A DNA stretch of 64,000 bases from Klebsiella huaxiensis (GCF_003261575.2 NZ_CP036175.1:3534001-3598000), one strand, 5' to 3'; positions 46,090 through 55,641 are shown, counted from the stretch's first letter. Notes: generated by a model not told the origin, from the letters alone. Numbers and translations: made by a program.

Positions 46090-48570
46090 TCAGAAATGAA
46101 GTTCAGTGCGCTGAATCAAATCTTTCTGTAACGGTTTGCCGAGTTCGACAAAATAAGCACTATAACCCGCAACGCGAACCAGCATATCTTTATAATCCTC
46201 TGGCTTTTTCTGCGCGGCGCGCATGGTTGCCGAGCTCATGATATTGAACTGAACGTGCATCGCCTGCTTGGCAATATACTCATCAATAAAGCTCACCAGA
46301 TTGTCGCGCCCTTCGACTCCAGCCACGGCTTCCTGTGGAAACCTGAGGTTCATCAACGTACCGTTAGTCGCGAGACTATGGTCGACTTTAGTTAATGAAT
46401 TCACCAGCGCAGTCGGCCCGCAGATATCATGGGAACCGCCGTCAGTGTGAACTGGCCCCATATTATCGGAGATAGGTTCGAATTTTTTACGTCCATCGAT
46501 GGAAGCATTAGTATTCAGGCCCATGCCAACGTTAGCGTTGACCGAGTAAACCCCAGGGCTAAATTCACCACCGCGCGGCGTCTTTCTACCGCTAATATGA
46601 CGGCAGTAGCATTCAAACATGAATTTGAACAGATCATCCGCATAGTCATCATCATTGCCGTAGTGTCGCACCTTCGAACTATTGACCAATGCATACAGTT
46701 TTTCGTGGCCGACCCAGTTATCCTTAACTGCCTGCAGCATCTCAGCACCGCTATACCGCTTCTCGTCGAACACCAGTTGTTTAATGGTAGCCAGACTGTC
46801 CGCACAGGTCGCCATACCCGCCGCCTGCGGAGCAATACCGTTGTACTTCGCGCCGCCTTCAGTCAGATCCTTACCTGAAATCATACAGTCTTCATAGAAA
46901 GCGGAGACGTAGGGAACAGGCTTCAGCTCGCGATGCGCATTATCGATAATATTCAGACTGCTGCACATTTGATCGGTCCAGTATTCAAACTGTTGATCGA
47001 CGCTTGCCAGAACTTCATCAAAACTCTTATAGGTATCCAGGCTACCAGTATCGGGCCCAAGCTGCTCTCCGGTACTAAGACTGCGGCCACCGTTGACCAC
47101 CATCTCCATCATTTTAGGCGTATTCACATAAGCCGCATCATGCCAGCCATACTCTTTACCCGCTAAATCCAGCTCAACACAGCCAACAACGCAGTAATCT
47201 CTGGCCTCTTCAAGAGTCATTCCCTTGCGCAGCATCCCCTTAATAGAAGGTGCATCATTGAACAGCTTCGGATGACCATAGCCGGCACGAATACACTCAA
47301 CGGTCTTAATTTTTAATTCATAGGGCGTATTTTCATGCATACGTACGCAAACCCACGGGTTCATCATTCGCGTATGGGCTGAACCTTCCAGCATCAGCAT
47401 CGTCAGATCGTTAGTCGCATCATTCCCCTCACGATCGACGCCGCCAATAGTCAGGCTTTCACCGCCAAAACCACGACCGTTACGCACCGCAACGGTGCCT
47501 TTGTCTTTTAGCTTGGTGGGGTTATTCATCTTCACGTACTGAACTTCGATTAACTCAAGTGCGAACTCTTTAGTCATCGTGTTGTTCTTCATGTCCGCCG
47601 CGAACCACGGATAAAGCCACTGATCCATGCGGCCATAGGAAATGGAGTGCCCATTACTTTCAATTTGGATTAGCGTTGTGGCGAAATTGAACAACTGCAG
47701 CGCTTGCCAGAATGTCTGCGGTACCCCACCAGCGATCTGCTGACAGTTTAATGCCATGGTTTCGAGCTCTTTCTTTCTCTGCGGGTTTTCTTCTTTTTCA
47801 GCAGACTCTTGAGCCAATTTTGCATATCGCGCAATATATTTTTTAGCCGCTTCAAGTTCGATAATCATCGCTGTATAGAAGTCACGCTTGTCGCCATATT
47901 CAGGATCACGCTTGCTTAACTTTTCCAATCCGGCTTGCGCATTGTCGATCAGACCGTTATAACCCACAGCCATTAAACGGGCGTAATCAATCGCCAGATG
48001 CCCTGCTCCGGCATAATGATAAAGATTGGTCTGGAATATCTTCTCGCCAACTTCAGACCCTTTAGTCTGATCTTTTTCAAGCCGACTGTTGATCAAATCA
48101 TCAACGGTTTTACCTTCCCAATATCGGCAAAGCTCAACGATTTCCTTGCGTTCCTCATCATTGCGAATATAGAACTGATCGTTGGCACGCTCCTCAAAAG
48201 GAGAATGCAGGATCTCATTAATGATCCAGTTAACAGAGAACTCAGGATATATCGGTGATGCTTTGGCCGGAGCAGCTATTTCACCAAGAATAAGATCTTC
48301 ATCATAAATATATAATTTGGTATTCAGCAGGATGTTTTCAAACGCCCTGGCACACTTCAGCTTACGCGGTGCATCTTCATGCTTCTGATATGCTTCAGTT
48401 ACCAGTCTTAAGCGCTCAACATCAATATCATAGGGTCTGTCGAGAAACGCCTGCCGCAGGCGATTGACACGGGGATATGGAGACCAGTCTTCATGATGAA
48501 CTTGATAGCCCAGGCTATAGGTCTTATCAAAAGGCTGGGTCCCACATGCAGTAGTATGATTCACTTTCAT
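46090..48570 (-). CDS. hpfG: Glycyl radical enzyme, probable DHPS dehydratase HpfG
   Basis: Oxygen-sensitive glycyl radical enzyme of 826 residues. The thiyl-radical cysteine is Cys464 and the conserved base Glu466 (VVGCVELDLAG); the radical glycine is Gly802 in VRVAGYSAYF. The family holds isethionate sulfo-lyase, DHPS sulfo-lyase (HpsG), DHPS dehydratase (HpfG), and glycerol and choline enzymes. HpfG, described from Klebsiella, removes water from 2(S)-dihydroxypropanesulfonate to give 3-sulfopropionaldehyde, which HpfD reduces. The flanking activase, iron-type alcohol dehydrogenase and sulfonate-type exporter, in a fermenting host with no sulfite reduction genes here, favour HpfG. Substrate specificity is inferred from context, not from active-site residues. 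Confidence 0.8.
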   Translation of the reverse strand: MKVNHTTACGTQPFDKTYSLGYQVHHEDWSPYPRVNRLRQAFLDRPYDIDVERLRLVTEAYQKHEDAPRKLKCARAFENILLNTKLYIYDEDLILGEIAAPAKASPIYPEFSVNWIINEILHSPFEERANDQFYIRNDEERKEIVELCRYWEGKTVDDLINSRLEKDQTKGSEVGEKIFQTNLYHYAGAGHLAIDYARLMAVGYNGLIDNAQAGLEKLSKRDPEYGDKRDFYTAMIIELEAAKKYIARYAKLAQESAEKEENPQRKKELETMALNCQQIAGGVPQTFWQALQLFNFATTLIQIESNGHSISYGRMDQWLYPWFAADMKNNTMTKEFALELIEVQYVKMNNPTKLKDKGTVAVRNGRGFGGESLTIGGVDREGNDATNDLTMLMLEGSAHTRMMNPWVCVRMHENTPYELKIKTVECIRAGYGHPKLFNDAPSIKGMLRKGMTLEEARDYCVVGCVELDLAGKEYGWHDAAYVNTPKMMEMVVNGGRSLSTGEQLGPDTGSLDTYKSFDEVLASVDQQFEYWTDQMCSSLNIIDNAHRELKPVPYVSAFYEDCMISGKDLTEGGAKYNGIAPQAAGMATCADSLATIKQLVFDEKRYSGAEMLQAVKDNWVGHEKLYALVNSSKVRHYGNDDDYADDLFKFMFECYCRHISGRKTPRGGEFSPGVYSVNANVGMGLNTNASIDGRKKFEPISDNMGPVHTDGGSHDICGPTALVNSLTKVDHSLATNGTLMNLRFPQEAVAGVEGRDNLVSFIDEYIAKQAMHVQFNIMSSATMRAAQKKPEDYKDMLVRVAGYSAYFVELGKPLQKDLIQRTELHF

Positions 48571-48607
48571 AGAAGTTATCCCATTTAAGATTGAAATAAA
48601 ATGTTGA

Positions 48608-49561
48608 CTATTTTTCTTTTGTCCCCACCACGCAATGAATGCCGCGCTGGTTAAAATATTCGGCTAGCATCTGAATATGCTTTTGAAATGACCTGCGATT
48701 AACCTTCACGTTTTTCATTTTATAAGGAAGGCCCAGTGCAGTATATTTCTCTTCACCAAGACGCATAAAGCTTAAGAGCTGTAATGTCCGGATTTTCCCG
48801 CCGAGTTCATTAAGAATAAAATCGGCTGTGGCTTCTATATTCGCCATATCATCATTCACATTTGGAATAACCGGAATACGTAAAATGATGTCATGTCTTT
48901 CTGCTGTTAACTTTATTAAATTCTTCAGAATTTTATCATTAGATACTTTAGTATATTTTTTATGAATTTCAGGATCCATATGTTTAATATCTGAAATAAT
49001 AAGGTCGGTGTACGACAGAACATTCTGCACTTTTTTCCATGGCACATATAACGATGACTCAAGACAAGTCTGAATCCCTTCACTCCTGCAGGCTTGAAAC
49101 AATTTGGCGACAAAATCACTTTGCAGTAAAGGTTCGCCACCAGAAACCGTCACCCCGCCACCAGAGCGCTCATAATAGCCTTTATCTTTACGAATCTCCT
49201 TCATGCACTCTTCTACCGACATAGATTTCCCCCATAGCTTAATCGCGTCGGAAGGACAGGCATTATGACAATCCAGGCAGTTTGTACAGTCGTGGCGTTC
49301 TATTGAAGTCAGTTTTCCGCGATAAAACTGCAGTACATTCTCCTGCGGGCAGGTTTCTTCACAAGCAGCGCATTTTTTATAAGAAATGCATTTTGTTTTA
49401 TAGACCCCCACCTGCGCATAAGGCATAAAACTTTCAGGATTGCTGCACCATTCGCAACGTAACGGGCAACCTTTTAGAAATAACTCGGTGCGCAGACCTG
49501 GGCCATCATGGATAGTGAAGCGCTGAATATTGAAAATAATCCCTGGTGGTGATTGATTCAT
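48608..49561 (-). CDS. hpfH: Glycyl radical enzyme activase, probable HpfH
   Basis: Radical-SAM activating enzyme of 317 residues that installs the glycyl radical on its partner. The SAM cluster cysteines are Cys32, Cys36 and Cys39 (GCPLRCEWC). A ferredoxin-like insert follows with two four-cysteine sets (58/64/67/71 and 92/95/98/102). The SAM-binding SGGEP lies at 140-144. It precedes the enzyme gene by 37 bp. The palindromic operator candidate lies about 130 bp upstream. Confidence 0.92.
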   Translation of the reverse strand: MNQSPPGIIFNIQRFTIHDGPGLRTELFLKGCPLRCEWCSNPESFMPYAQVGVYKTKCISYKKCAACEETCPQENVLQFYRGKLTSIERHDCTNCLDCHNACPSDAIKLWGKSMSVEECMKEIRKDKGYYERSGGGVTVSGGEPLLQSDFVAKLFQACRSEGIQTCLESSLYVPWKKVQNVLSYTDLIISDIKHMDPEIHKKYTKVSNDKILKNLIKLTAERHDIILRIPVIPNVNDDMANIEATADFILNELGGKIRTLQLLSFMRLGEEKYTALGLPYKMKNVKVNRRSFQKHIQMLAEYFNQRGIHCVVGTKEK

Positions 49562-49691
49562 TCTGCATTTCCTCAGCGTTCATTTAAACATTAATGCATG
49601 TAACATATAGTTTACATGCATTAATGTTTTTATTTTTAATACCCTATAAACTCAGAATATCTAAAATGAATGCTTTAGAAAATCGACCGGA

Positions 49692-49725
49692 CTTACTATT
49701 TTACATAGGGAATACTCCCTATTTT
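49692..49725 (-). promoter_or_regulatory. Palindromic operator candidate before hpfH
   Basis: TAGGGAATACTCCCTA (49706-49721) is a near-perfect inverted repeat set in CTTACTATTTT...ATTTTA. Almost the same 34-bp block recurs at 55232-55265 upstream of the transporter, in the same orientation to its gene. The LuxR-type regulator is encoded immediately beside this copy. Confidence 0.75.
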
Positions 49726-49740
49726 AAACCTCTACGCCGG

Positions 49741-50850
49741 CTATTTATCTTCAAACCATTTATATAATTGAAAACGACTGTTAACGCCGCATTTAATGTA
49801 TATATTTTGTATGTGTTTTTTTACAGTATGGTAACTAATTACCAGTTCATCAGCAATTGCCTGATACGTTAACCCGTTATACATCAGCCCGGCAACTTTC
49901 TGTTCCGCCTGGGTCAAAGGTAATTTGATGCCAGAGTAGTCATTAACTTTTCGATCTTCTTTCTGAGAAATGGTGATCCAATGGTAGGTGTCAATAATTC
50001 CATTTGAATAGTTTTGGTCATAAGTATAGATTTTAAAAATATAGTCTTTTATAACCCGAGTCTGGACACGATGAGTGGTAGCTCCCTCACCTTCATTACC
50101 TAATAAAAATGGGAGCCAGTTACAAGGCCTGGTACTGCTAATCTCTTCGGTAATCGAGGGGCCCAGAATATCTTTCAAAAAACCCTGAGCCATTTCATTT
50201 GAACTCATGATGTGCATGAAATCATCAGTGATTAAGTATGCTTTCTCACCTGAAGAGATGATCTCATTTTGAATGTTTGAGACAATTTTAGCCTGTTCGT
50301 GCTTCTTGAAGTTTTTGTATGAGTTGGCTACATAAACATATATTTTATTTAACGTAGCTATTTCATTATCAGTGAAGTCGCCCTCTTGCTGATTTTTAAA
50401 AAAAGCCACCTGAATATAGGCATTGATACCAAATGCCATTGTCACGCCATAATGCTGCTGGAAATTTTCCTCGAGAAATCGTACGTAACCAGAATGTTCA
50501 TAATCGATCGTGTTAATAATATCGGTTGATTTATATAGTCTAGGTGTGACATTAAAGTAAGTGAGTTGATCGGCCACCGCTTCCTGATGTATCACATGCC
50601 TGACAACATCATTCGCGATAAACTTACGGTATGGATGCTCTTTACCATCAAGATGAATACCATCCCAGTTGACCCATGAAAGAAACTTCCCCTGGGTATC
50701 GAAATATGAAATTAAGATTTTTTTGAAACCAAAGTTTCGCTCGAGAGAATCCAATAAGACGCTACTAAAAAATTCCCGTGCAGATATTTGTCGTTCTGAC
50801 ATTTCCGAAAAAAAATTTAACTGACCAACACTTTCGTAGTTCATGGTCAC
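49741..50850 (-). CDS. LuxR-type transcriptional regulator of the hpf locus
   Basis: A 369-residue protein. The C-terminal 60 residues are a LuxR/GerE helix-turn-helix (LTQAEQKVAGLMYNGLTYQAIADELVISYHTVKKHIQNIY). The first 300 residues resemble no sensor I can name, although the middle part (IISSGEKAYLITDDFMHIMSSNEMAQGF) has a PAS-like feel. It is not preceded by a kinase gene, so it may bind the sulfonate or an aldehyde directly. It probably activates from the two palindromes at 49692 and 55232; this is inferred. The gene is AT-rich compared with the core genes around the insert. Confidence 0.88.
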   Translation of the reverse strand: MTMNYESVGQLNFFSEMSERQISAREFFSSVLLDSLERNFGFKKILISYFDTQGKFLSWVNWDGIHLDGKEHPYRKFIANDVVRHVIHQEAVADQLTYFNVTPRLYKSTDIINTIDYEHSGYVRFLEENFQQHYGVTMAFGINAYIQVAFFKNQQEGDFTDNEIATLNKIYVYVANSYKNFKKHEQAKIVSNIQNEIISSGEKAYLITDDFMHIMSSNEMAQGFLKDILGPSITEEISSTRPCNWLPFLLGNEGEGATTHRVQTRVIKDYIFKIYTYDQNYSNGIIDTYHWITISQKEDRKVNDYSGIKLPLTQAEQKVAGLMYNGLTYQAIADELVISYHTVKKHIQNIYIKCGVNSRFQLYKWFEDK

Positions 50851-50944
50851 TCTCCATTACTTTTATAAATCCGGGGGCCGATACTCTGACCTATTACATC
50901 CGTTTTTAACAAAATATGGTTTTTCTCGCAATTCATTTCCATAA

Positions 50945-50990
50945 GAAAAAGCTGAACATTGAATTTAGATCACAATGACTCAGCTTTTCT
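50945..50990 (-). terminator. Terminator-like hairpin after hpfD
   Basis: GAAAAGCTGA and TCAGCTTTT arms around a 25-nt loop, with a U-rich 3' arm on the minus strand. The loop contains TTGTGATCTAAATTCAA, which has one good CRP half-site, so the stretch may also serve the downstream regulator promoter. Confidence 0.5.
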
Positions 50991-51040
50991 CACAACCTGG
51001 CGAATTTAATTTAAAAAATCATTAAAATCTTAGAAACCTG

Positions 51041-52192
51041 TCATAACGCCTTTTCGTAAAGTGCAATAATATCCTTTAATGTCGACTGCCGTGGGTTCAC
51101 CAGAATATTACCGCTTTTCATAGCATCTTTTGCCATATCAGGGATCATTTCAGCCTTAACACCAACAGCAGACAGTGAGTCAGGAATTCCACAGTCGACA
51201 TTAAGTTTTTTAATTTCCTCAACAAGCATCTGCGGCTTAAATCCATTTAATACACCATTGCCTTCACGGATATAATTATAAATCACCTCATAGCGTCCAC
51301 AATCGGCAAGCGCATTATATTCAATCACCGTTGGTAGAAGGATTGCGTTCGCGACACCATGTGGTACATGGAAAAAAGCGCTTACCGGATGGCTCATCGC
51401 ATGCACATTACCCAATCTGGCCCACGCAAAGGCGATACCGGCAAAATTGCTTCCCAGCATCATGTCACATGCTGCTGCCTCATCTTTTCTATTCGCAATA
51501 AACCGACGCAGGCTACCACCAATTAATTCCATCGCTTTTTCTGCCATGGCATCAGAAAACGGAGAGGCGCTGGTGGATAAATAGGCTTCTAAGGCATGAA
51601 TCAACGCATCAATACCGCATGCAGCAGCAATATGTGATGGTGCAGTCATGATCAACTCGGGGTCCAAAAGTGCATATTTTGGCAGAATCTCATAACTGAT
51701 AACTGAGAGTTTATAGTTCCTGGCTTCATCCGTAATGACCGACGAAGCCGTGACCTCACTCCCCGTTCCCGCCGTGGTCGGGATCGCGATCATCGGAATA
51801 ATCGGTCCAGGTACTTTATTGCTCCCTTCGTAGTCAGTGATGCTTCCACCATAATTAACTAATACACCCACTGCTTTCGCAACATCTATCGAACTACCGC
51901 CGCCGAGCGCCACGATACTCGTTGCACCACATTTCTTGTAGACCGCAGTTGCTTCATTTACGACGTCTACAGTCGGATTCGGAATCACTCCCAACCAGGT
52001 AGTATGATGAATTCCCGCAGCTGCAATAATATCTTCTATCTTTTTTACTACCCCAAGACCTTCGAGACCAGGGTCGGAAATCAAGAGCACATTTTCAGAA
52101 TGATTTTCCTTTAAGATTTGCGGCAGTTTATTTAGGCAGCCGATACCAAACTCAATGTTTTGCGGTATTTTAAAGTTAAAGCTTTTCATCAT
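51041..52192 (-). CDS. hpfD: Iron-type alcohol dehydrogenase, probable sulfopropionaldehyde reductase HpfD
   Basis: Group III, metal-dependent alcohol dehydrogenase of 383 residues. It has the NAD-binding ALGGGSSIDVAKA near residue 100, IPTTAGTGSEVT and the metal-binding histidines in GNVHAMSHPVSAFFHVPHG. In the DHPS fermentation pathway HpfD reduces 3-sulfopropionaldehyde with NADH and so regenerates NAD. Context supports this role, though sequence alone would allow other aldehydes. The start could be either of two tandem ATGs, after AAGGGAAG. It is downstream of the IS-broken transporter and may be affected by polarity. Confidence 0.85.
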   Translation of the reverse strand: MMKSFNFKIPQNIEFGIGCLNKLPQILKENHSENVLLISDPGLEGLGVVKKIEDIIAAAGIHHTTWLGVIPNPTVDVVNEATAVYKKCGATSIVALGGGSSIDVAKAVGVLVNYGGSITDYEGSNKVPGPIIPMIAIPTTAGTGSEVTASSVITDEARNYKLSVISYEILPKYALLDPELIMTAPSHIAAACGIDALIHALEAYLSTSASPFSDAMAEKAMELIGGSLRRFIANRKDEAAACDMMLGSNFAGIAFAWARLGNVHAMSHPVSAFFHVPHGVANAILLPTVIEYNALADCGRYEVIYNYIREGNGVLNGFKPQMLVEEIKKLNVDCGIPDSLSAVGVKAEMIPDMAKDAMKSGNILVNPRQSTLKDIIALYEKAL

Positions 52193-52275
52193 CTTCCCTT
52201 CTATTTTCAGTAATTAAAAGACATGAATATTTTTTCTTCTCCTGGCCTAAAAATCATAAATTTGGCCTGGGGGAC

Positions 52276-52700
52276 TTATTTCATAAAATCTGAGAGTTGG
52301 CTGAACGTCGGCCAAAATTTCAAGCATGTATAACCGACAATCACCACGAATATGATATGGATGAGAGCCATCAGGCTTCCTCCTTTGAACATGGCCCTGG
52401 CATCCAGGCCATAGGCTACTGGGATTGCCCGAACGCTGATGGGCAGCATAAATTCTGCGTTGAAGGCCATCACGGTAATAAACCAGTAGGGAATAGGATT
52501 CAAACCAAGCTTGGTGGTAAATCCAAGGACAATAGGCAGTACGACTGCAGCTGAGGCAGTTGAGTTTGTTGATTCAGAAATGATGCGGGCCAGAACCACA
52601 AATACAATAATGGTAAGCAGTCCACCATCGAGCGATAGTTCTGAGATAAGGCCGGCGATTCCAACGCTTGCACCAGAGTCATTCACCAATTTACCTAACG
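52276..52700 (-). pseudogene. DASS-family transporter, 3' fragment (downstream of IS)
   Basis: The last 141 codons of a divalent anion:sodium symporter family transporter, ending FWPTFSQLSDFMK. The piece holds LALGKLVNDSG..., the SESTNSTASAAVVLPI helix with the anion-binding SNT-type motif (STNSTAS) and MLPISVRAIPVAYGL. It is separated from its 5' part by the IS5-type element. Joined to the 5' fragment after removal of the IS and one CTAA, the frame is restored through GGGLALGK. An ATG inside the IS end (52719) could reinitiate a short product. Confidence 0.92.
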
Positions 52701-52704
52701 CTAA
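52701..52704. repeat. Left copy of CTAA target-site duplication
   Basis: CTAA abuts the IS left end and is repeated at 53901-53904. It fits the YTAR target of the IS5 group. Confidence 0.92.
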
Positions 52705-53900
52705 GGAAGGTGCGAACAAGTTCCTGATATGAGATCATCATATTCATCCGGAGCGCATCCCAGAGGGACATCATGAGCCATCAACTCACCTTCGCCGATA
52801 GTGAATTCAGCACTAAGCGCCGTCAGACCCGAAAAGAGATTTTCCTCTCCCGCATGGAGCAGATTCTGCCATGGCAGAATATGACCGCTGTCATCGAGCC
52901 GTTTTATCCCAAGGCGGGCAATGGCCGACGGCCCTATCCGCTGGAGACCATGCTGCGTATTCACTGCATGCAGCATTGGTACAACCTGAGCGACGGTGCC
53001 ATGGAAGATGCCCTGTACGAAATCGCCTCCATGCGCCTGTTTGCCCGATTATCCCTGGATAGCGCCCTGCCGGATCGCACCACCATCATGAATTTCCGCC
53101 ACCTGCTCGAGCAGCATCAACTGGCCCGTCAATTGTTCAAGACCATCAATCGCTGGCTGGCCGAAGCAGGCGTCATGATGACCCAAGGCACTTTGGTGGA
53201 TGCCACCATCATTGAGGCACCCAGCTCTACCAAGAACAATGAGCAGCAACGCGATCCGGAGATGCATCAGACCAAGAAAGGCAATCAGTGGCACTTTGGC
53301 ATGAAGGCCCACATTGGTGTCGATGCCAAGAGTGGCCTGACCCACAGCCTGGTCACCACCGCGGCCAACGAGCATGACCTCAATCAGCTGGGTAATCTGC
53401 TTCATGGAGAGGAGCAATTTGTCTCAGCCGATGCCGGCTACCAAGGAGCGCCACAGCGCGAGGAGCTGGCCGAGGTGGATGTGGACTGGCTGATCGCCGA
53501 GCGTCCCGGCAGGGTAAAAACCTTGAAGCAGCATCCGCGCAAGAACAAAACGGCCATCAACATCGAATACATGAAAGCCAGCATCCGTGCCAGGGTGGAG
53601 CACCCGTTTCGCATCATCAAGCGGCAGTTCGGCTTCGTGAAAGCCAGATACAAGGGGCTGCTGAAAAACGATAACCAACTGGCGATGTTATTCACCCTGG
53701 CCAACCTGTTTCGGGTGGACCAAATGATACGTCAGTGGGAGAGATCTCAGTAAAAACCGGAAATAACGCCAGAAATGGTGGAAAAAATAGCCTAAATAGG
53801 CTGATTCGATGTGTTTGCGGGAAAAAAATCGGCCCAGATCCGCGAAATTTTAATCAGCGAGTCAGCTTGGGAAGAAATGACCTGCTTATTCGCACCTTCC
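52705..53900 (+). mobile_element. IS5-group insertion sequence (ISKpn26-like), complete
   Basis: Exactly 1196 bp, with inverted ends GGAAGGTGCGAACAAG and CTTATTCGCACCTTCC and a 4-bp CTAA duplication. It encodes one intact transposase. The length, ends and protein size match ISKpn26 as I recall it; the name needs a database match. It interrupts the DASS transporter. Confidence 0.95.
52773..53753 (+). CDS. IS5-family transposase
   Basis: A 326-residue DDE transposase. The N-terminal part includes MTAVIEPFYPKAGNGRRPYPLETMLRIH. The catalytic acids lie in VDATIIEAPSS, VSADAGYQGAP and the C-terminal RARVEHPFRIIKRQFGF segment that carries the Y-R-E-K signature. The reading frame is complete, so the element may still move. 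It is transcribed against the interrupted transporter. Confidence 0.96.
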   Translation: MSHQLTFADSEFSTKRRQTRKEIFLSRMEQILPWQNMTAVIEPFYPKAGNGRRPYPLETMLRIHCMQHWYNLSDGAMEDALYEIASMRLFARLSLDSALPDRTTIMNFRHLLEQHQLARQLFKTINRWLAEAGVMMTQGTLVDATIIEAPSSTKNNEQQRDPEMHQTKKGNQWHFGMKAHIGVDAKSGLTHSLVTTAANEHDLNQLGNLLHGEEQFVSADAGYQGAPQREELAEVDVDWLIAERPGRVKTLKQHPRKNKTAINIEYMKASIRARVEHPFRIIKRQFGFVKARYKGLLKNDNQLAMLFTLANLFRVDQMIRQWERSQ

Positions 53901-53904
53901 CTAA
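53901..53904. repeat. Right copy of CTAA target-site duplication
   Basis: CTAA directly after the IS right end, matching 52701-52704. Confidence 0.92.
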
Positions 53905-54906
53905 GCCACCACCAAAGAGGATAAGCATTCCCCACATGGTCTCTTTTTGCGCCATCTCCCAGGTCAACATCGGTTCTTTTTTGACCGTCGTTATCACAAA
54001 GCAGAGGCAACCAAGAATCAGATATAAATGAGCGGGAGACAGTGCCGGAAAAATAGGTGCATAAAGAGGACGCGCAAAAGCGCCAATCAGGCCTAAAATG
54101 AACAGCGAAGCGCAGACTTTCTCATCACGCGTCATCGGTCCCAGTTCGCGGTAATTCTTTTCAAAGTACTCACGCGTTCCATTTAGCATTTTAACTTTCA
54201 GCGGCATCAGCAGCATACAGCCAAGGCTGACAATCGAAATAATGATGTAAAACGGTGCCATACGAATGAGCCAGTCAACGTACATAAACTCGTGACCAAT
54301 ATGCTCTTCAAGAATTGAGATAGCCGCAAGGTTCATCGCTCCTCCCAGAGGACTCCCTACACCACCAATACCAACCCCCCAGCCAATCGCCAACAGGATT
54401 GGAACCGCTGGTTTACATGAAGGTATATCGTCATAACCTGACGCTGCCAGCATGGCGATAGCAATAGGCGTAAACAATGCGCAAACCATCACATTCGGGA
54501 GAATGGTTGAAGCTACGATACTGGCAAGCAACCAGACCGTAATCTGCGACTTCATTGATGGGCCGATAAGAGAAAGAACTTTTAAAGCAACCCGGCGATC
54601 TAAACCAATCGAAGCCCAGGGGATGCACAGCAGCCCCGAACCAAAAATAAGGATGATGCTATCGGACCAATACTGGGCCGTAATGCTCCCCATCGGCACA
54701 ATATTAAAGAGCGCGTTGATAATAATGGGCAAGAGGCTGGTTACAGCCACATGCACCGGGCGGGTAACCCACCAAAAGATCATCCACAGCAAGGTACCGA
54801 CAGCCTGTGCGCCTGGGGTTGTCAGGCTATGTGAAAAAAGCAGGATAGCCACAATAAAAATGATAGGGCCGCTTAAGAGATATACCAAGCGTCGTGAGTT
54901 ATTCAT
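53901..54906 (-). pseudogene. DASS-family transporter, 5' fragment (interrupted by IS)
   Basis: The first 335 codons of a DASS/SLC13-type carboxylate or sulfonate importer: start MNNSRRLVYLLSG, then LTTPGAQAVGTLLWMIFWWVTRPV, GGVGSPLGGAMNLAAI and TMWGMLILFGGGL, where the IS lies. Read-through into the IS adds 15 foreign residues before a stop. It is the first gene of the hpf locus on this side and the likely DHPS importer (inferred). The intact gene would have 476 codons. Confidence 0.92.
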
Positions 54907-55231
54907 AGCATATCCCCAGCGTCAATTCTTTCAGTTGTAGACCAATAGATGCACACGTGTTTAAAAAACGTAATTATATAGATACAAAAAATCGCAACTT
55001 CATATCAGGAAAAGTAAATTCATTCTTTTCTACGAAGTGCATCACATTTAGCAAAAACGATTCAGTTATTTTTCAAAAAAAAGCCCAGCCAATGTCACCA
55101 CTGTATTTAAAATGTATCTACATTGTTGAGGAGTATATGTCATACAGCTATACCGACTAACATGAAAAAATAAATTAATCCTTATATATCAAAACCATAT
55201 CAAACATTAAAAATCAAAAAAAGCAGCTATC
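54907..55231. other. AT-rich leader region of the transporter
   Basis: 325 bp between the transporter start and the upstream palindrome. It is strongly AT-rich. Short open frames occur (for example on the plus strand from 54957) but have no family features or ribosome-binding sites. If transcription starts near the palindrome, the 5' untranslated leader would be about 300 nt. Confidence 0.5.
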
Positions 55232-55266
55232 CTTACTATTTTCTATAGGGAGAACTCCCTATTTTA
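55232..55266 (-). promoter_or_regulatory. Palindromic operator candidate before the transporter
   Basis: TAGGGAGAACTCCCTA (55246-55261) in CTTACTATTTT...ATTTTAT, matching the copy at 49692 in all but a few central and spacer bases. Same orientation relative to its gene. Confidence 0.75.
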
Positions 55267-55464
55267 TAAAGTTCATGCGCTATATCTCTTATTGTAGAGT
55301 GAAATCCAAAATGAAGTGACGTCTTCTTTATCAGTAATACAAATAGATTGTGAGATACTTTGTTGTGTATTTTTTATATAGAGAATAAATAATTGTTGCA
55401 TGCATTGATTAAATGTCATGAGACAAGCTGCAAAAGGTCAGTTAATTCTCAGCAGTTAGCCCGA

Positions 55465-55640
55465 TAAGCGTTTTGCTGGTCAGTAACTATTTTTAACCCT
55501 GTACGCTCGCTGGCAGGTGAAGTGGCTTATGAAGATTTGCGTACCGTCGATTTTCTCAGCCCCTTAAAAGAGGTCAACGACGCCTTAGCCAAAGTTCATA
55601 AAGTATGGGCATCGCAAAATGCGCAGGGTTGGAAACGAAA
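55465..55640 (+). pseudogene. Possible C-terminal gene remnant, unrecognised
   Basis: An open frame without a start, reading NPVRSLAGEVAYEDLRT and VDFLSPLKEVNDALAKVHKVW, has protein-like composition and ends at a good terminator (55642). I do not recognise the family. The frame runs on into the terminator stem, so the true stop is lost or the frame is accidental. It may be the tail of an ancestral gene cut when the hpf insert arrived. Confidence 0.3.
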
Positions 55641-55641
55641 A

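Noticed and set aside
46090..48570. Isethionate sulfo-lyase or DHPS sulfo-lyase as the identity of the glycyl radical enzyme
   Set aside because: Possible by family, but those enzymes occur with sulfite-respiration genes. Here an iron-type alcohol dehydrogenase and exporter in an enterobacterial fermenter fit DHPS dehydratase better. The alternative is not excluded.
54957..55160. Plus-strand open frame of 67 codons upstream of the transporter
   Set aside because: Low-complexity lysine/asparagine/phenylalanine-rich composition in very AT-rich DNA, no ribosome-binding site and no family match.
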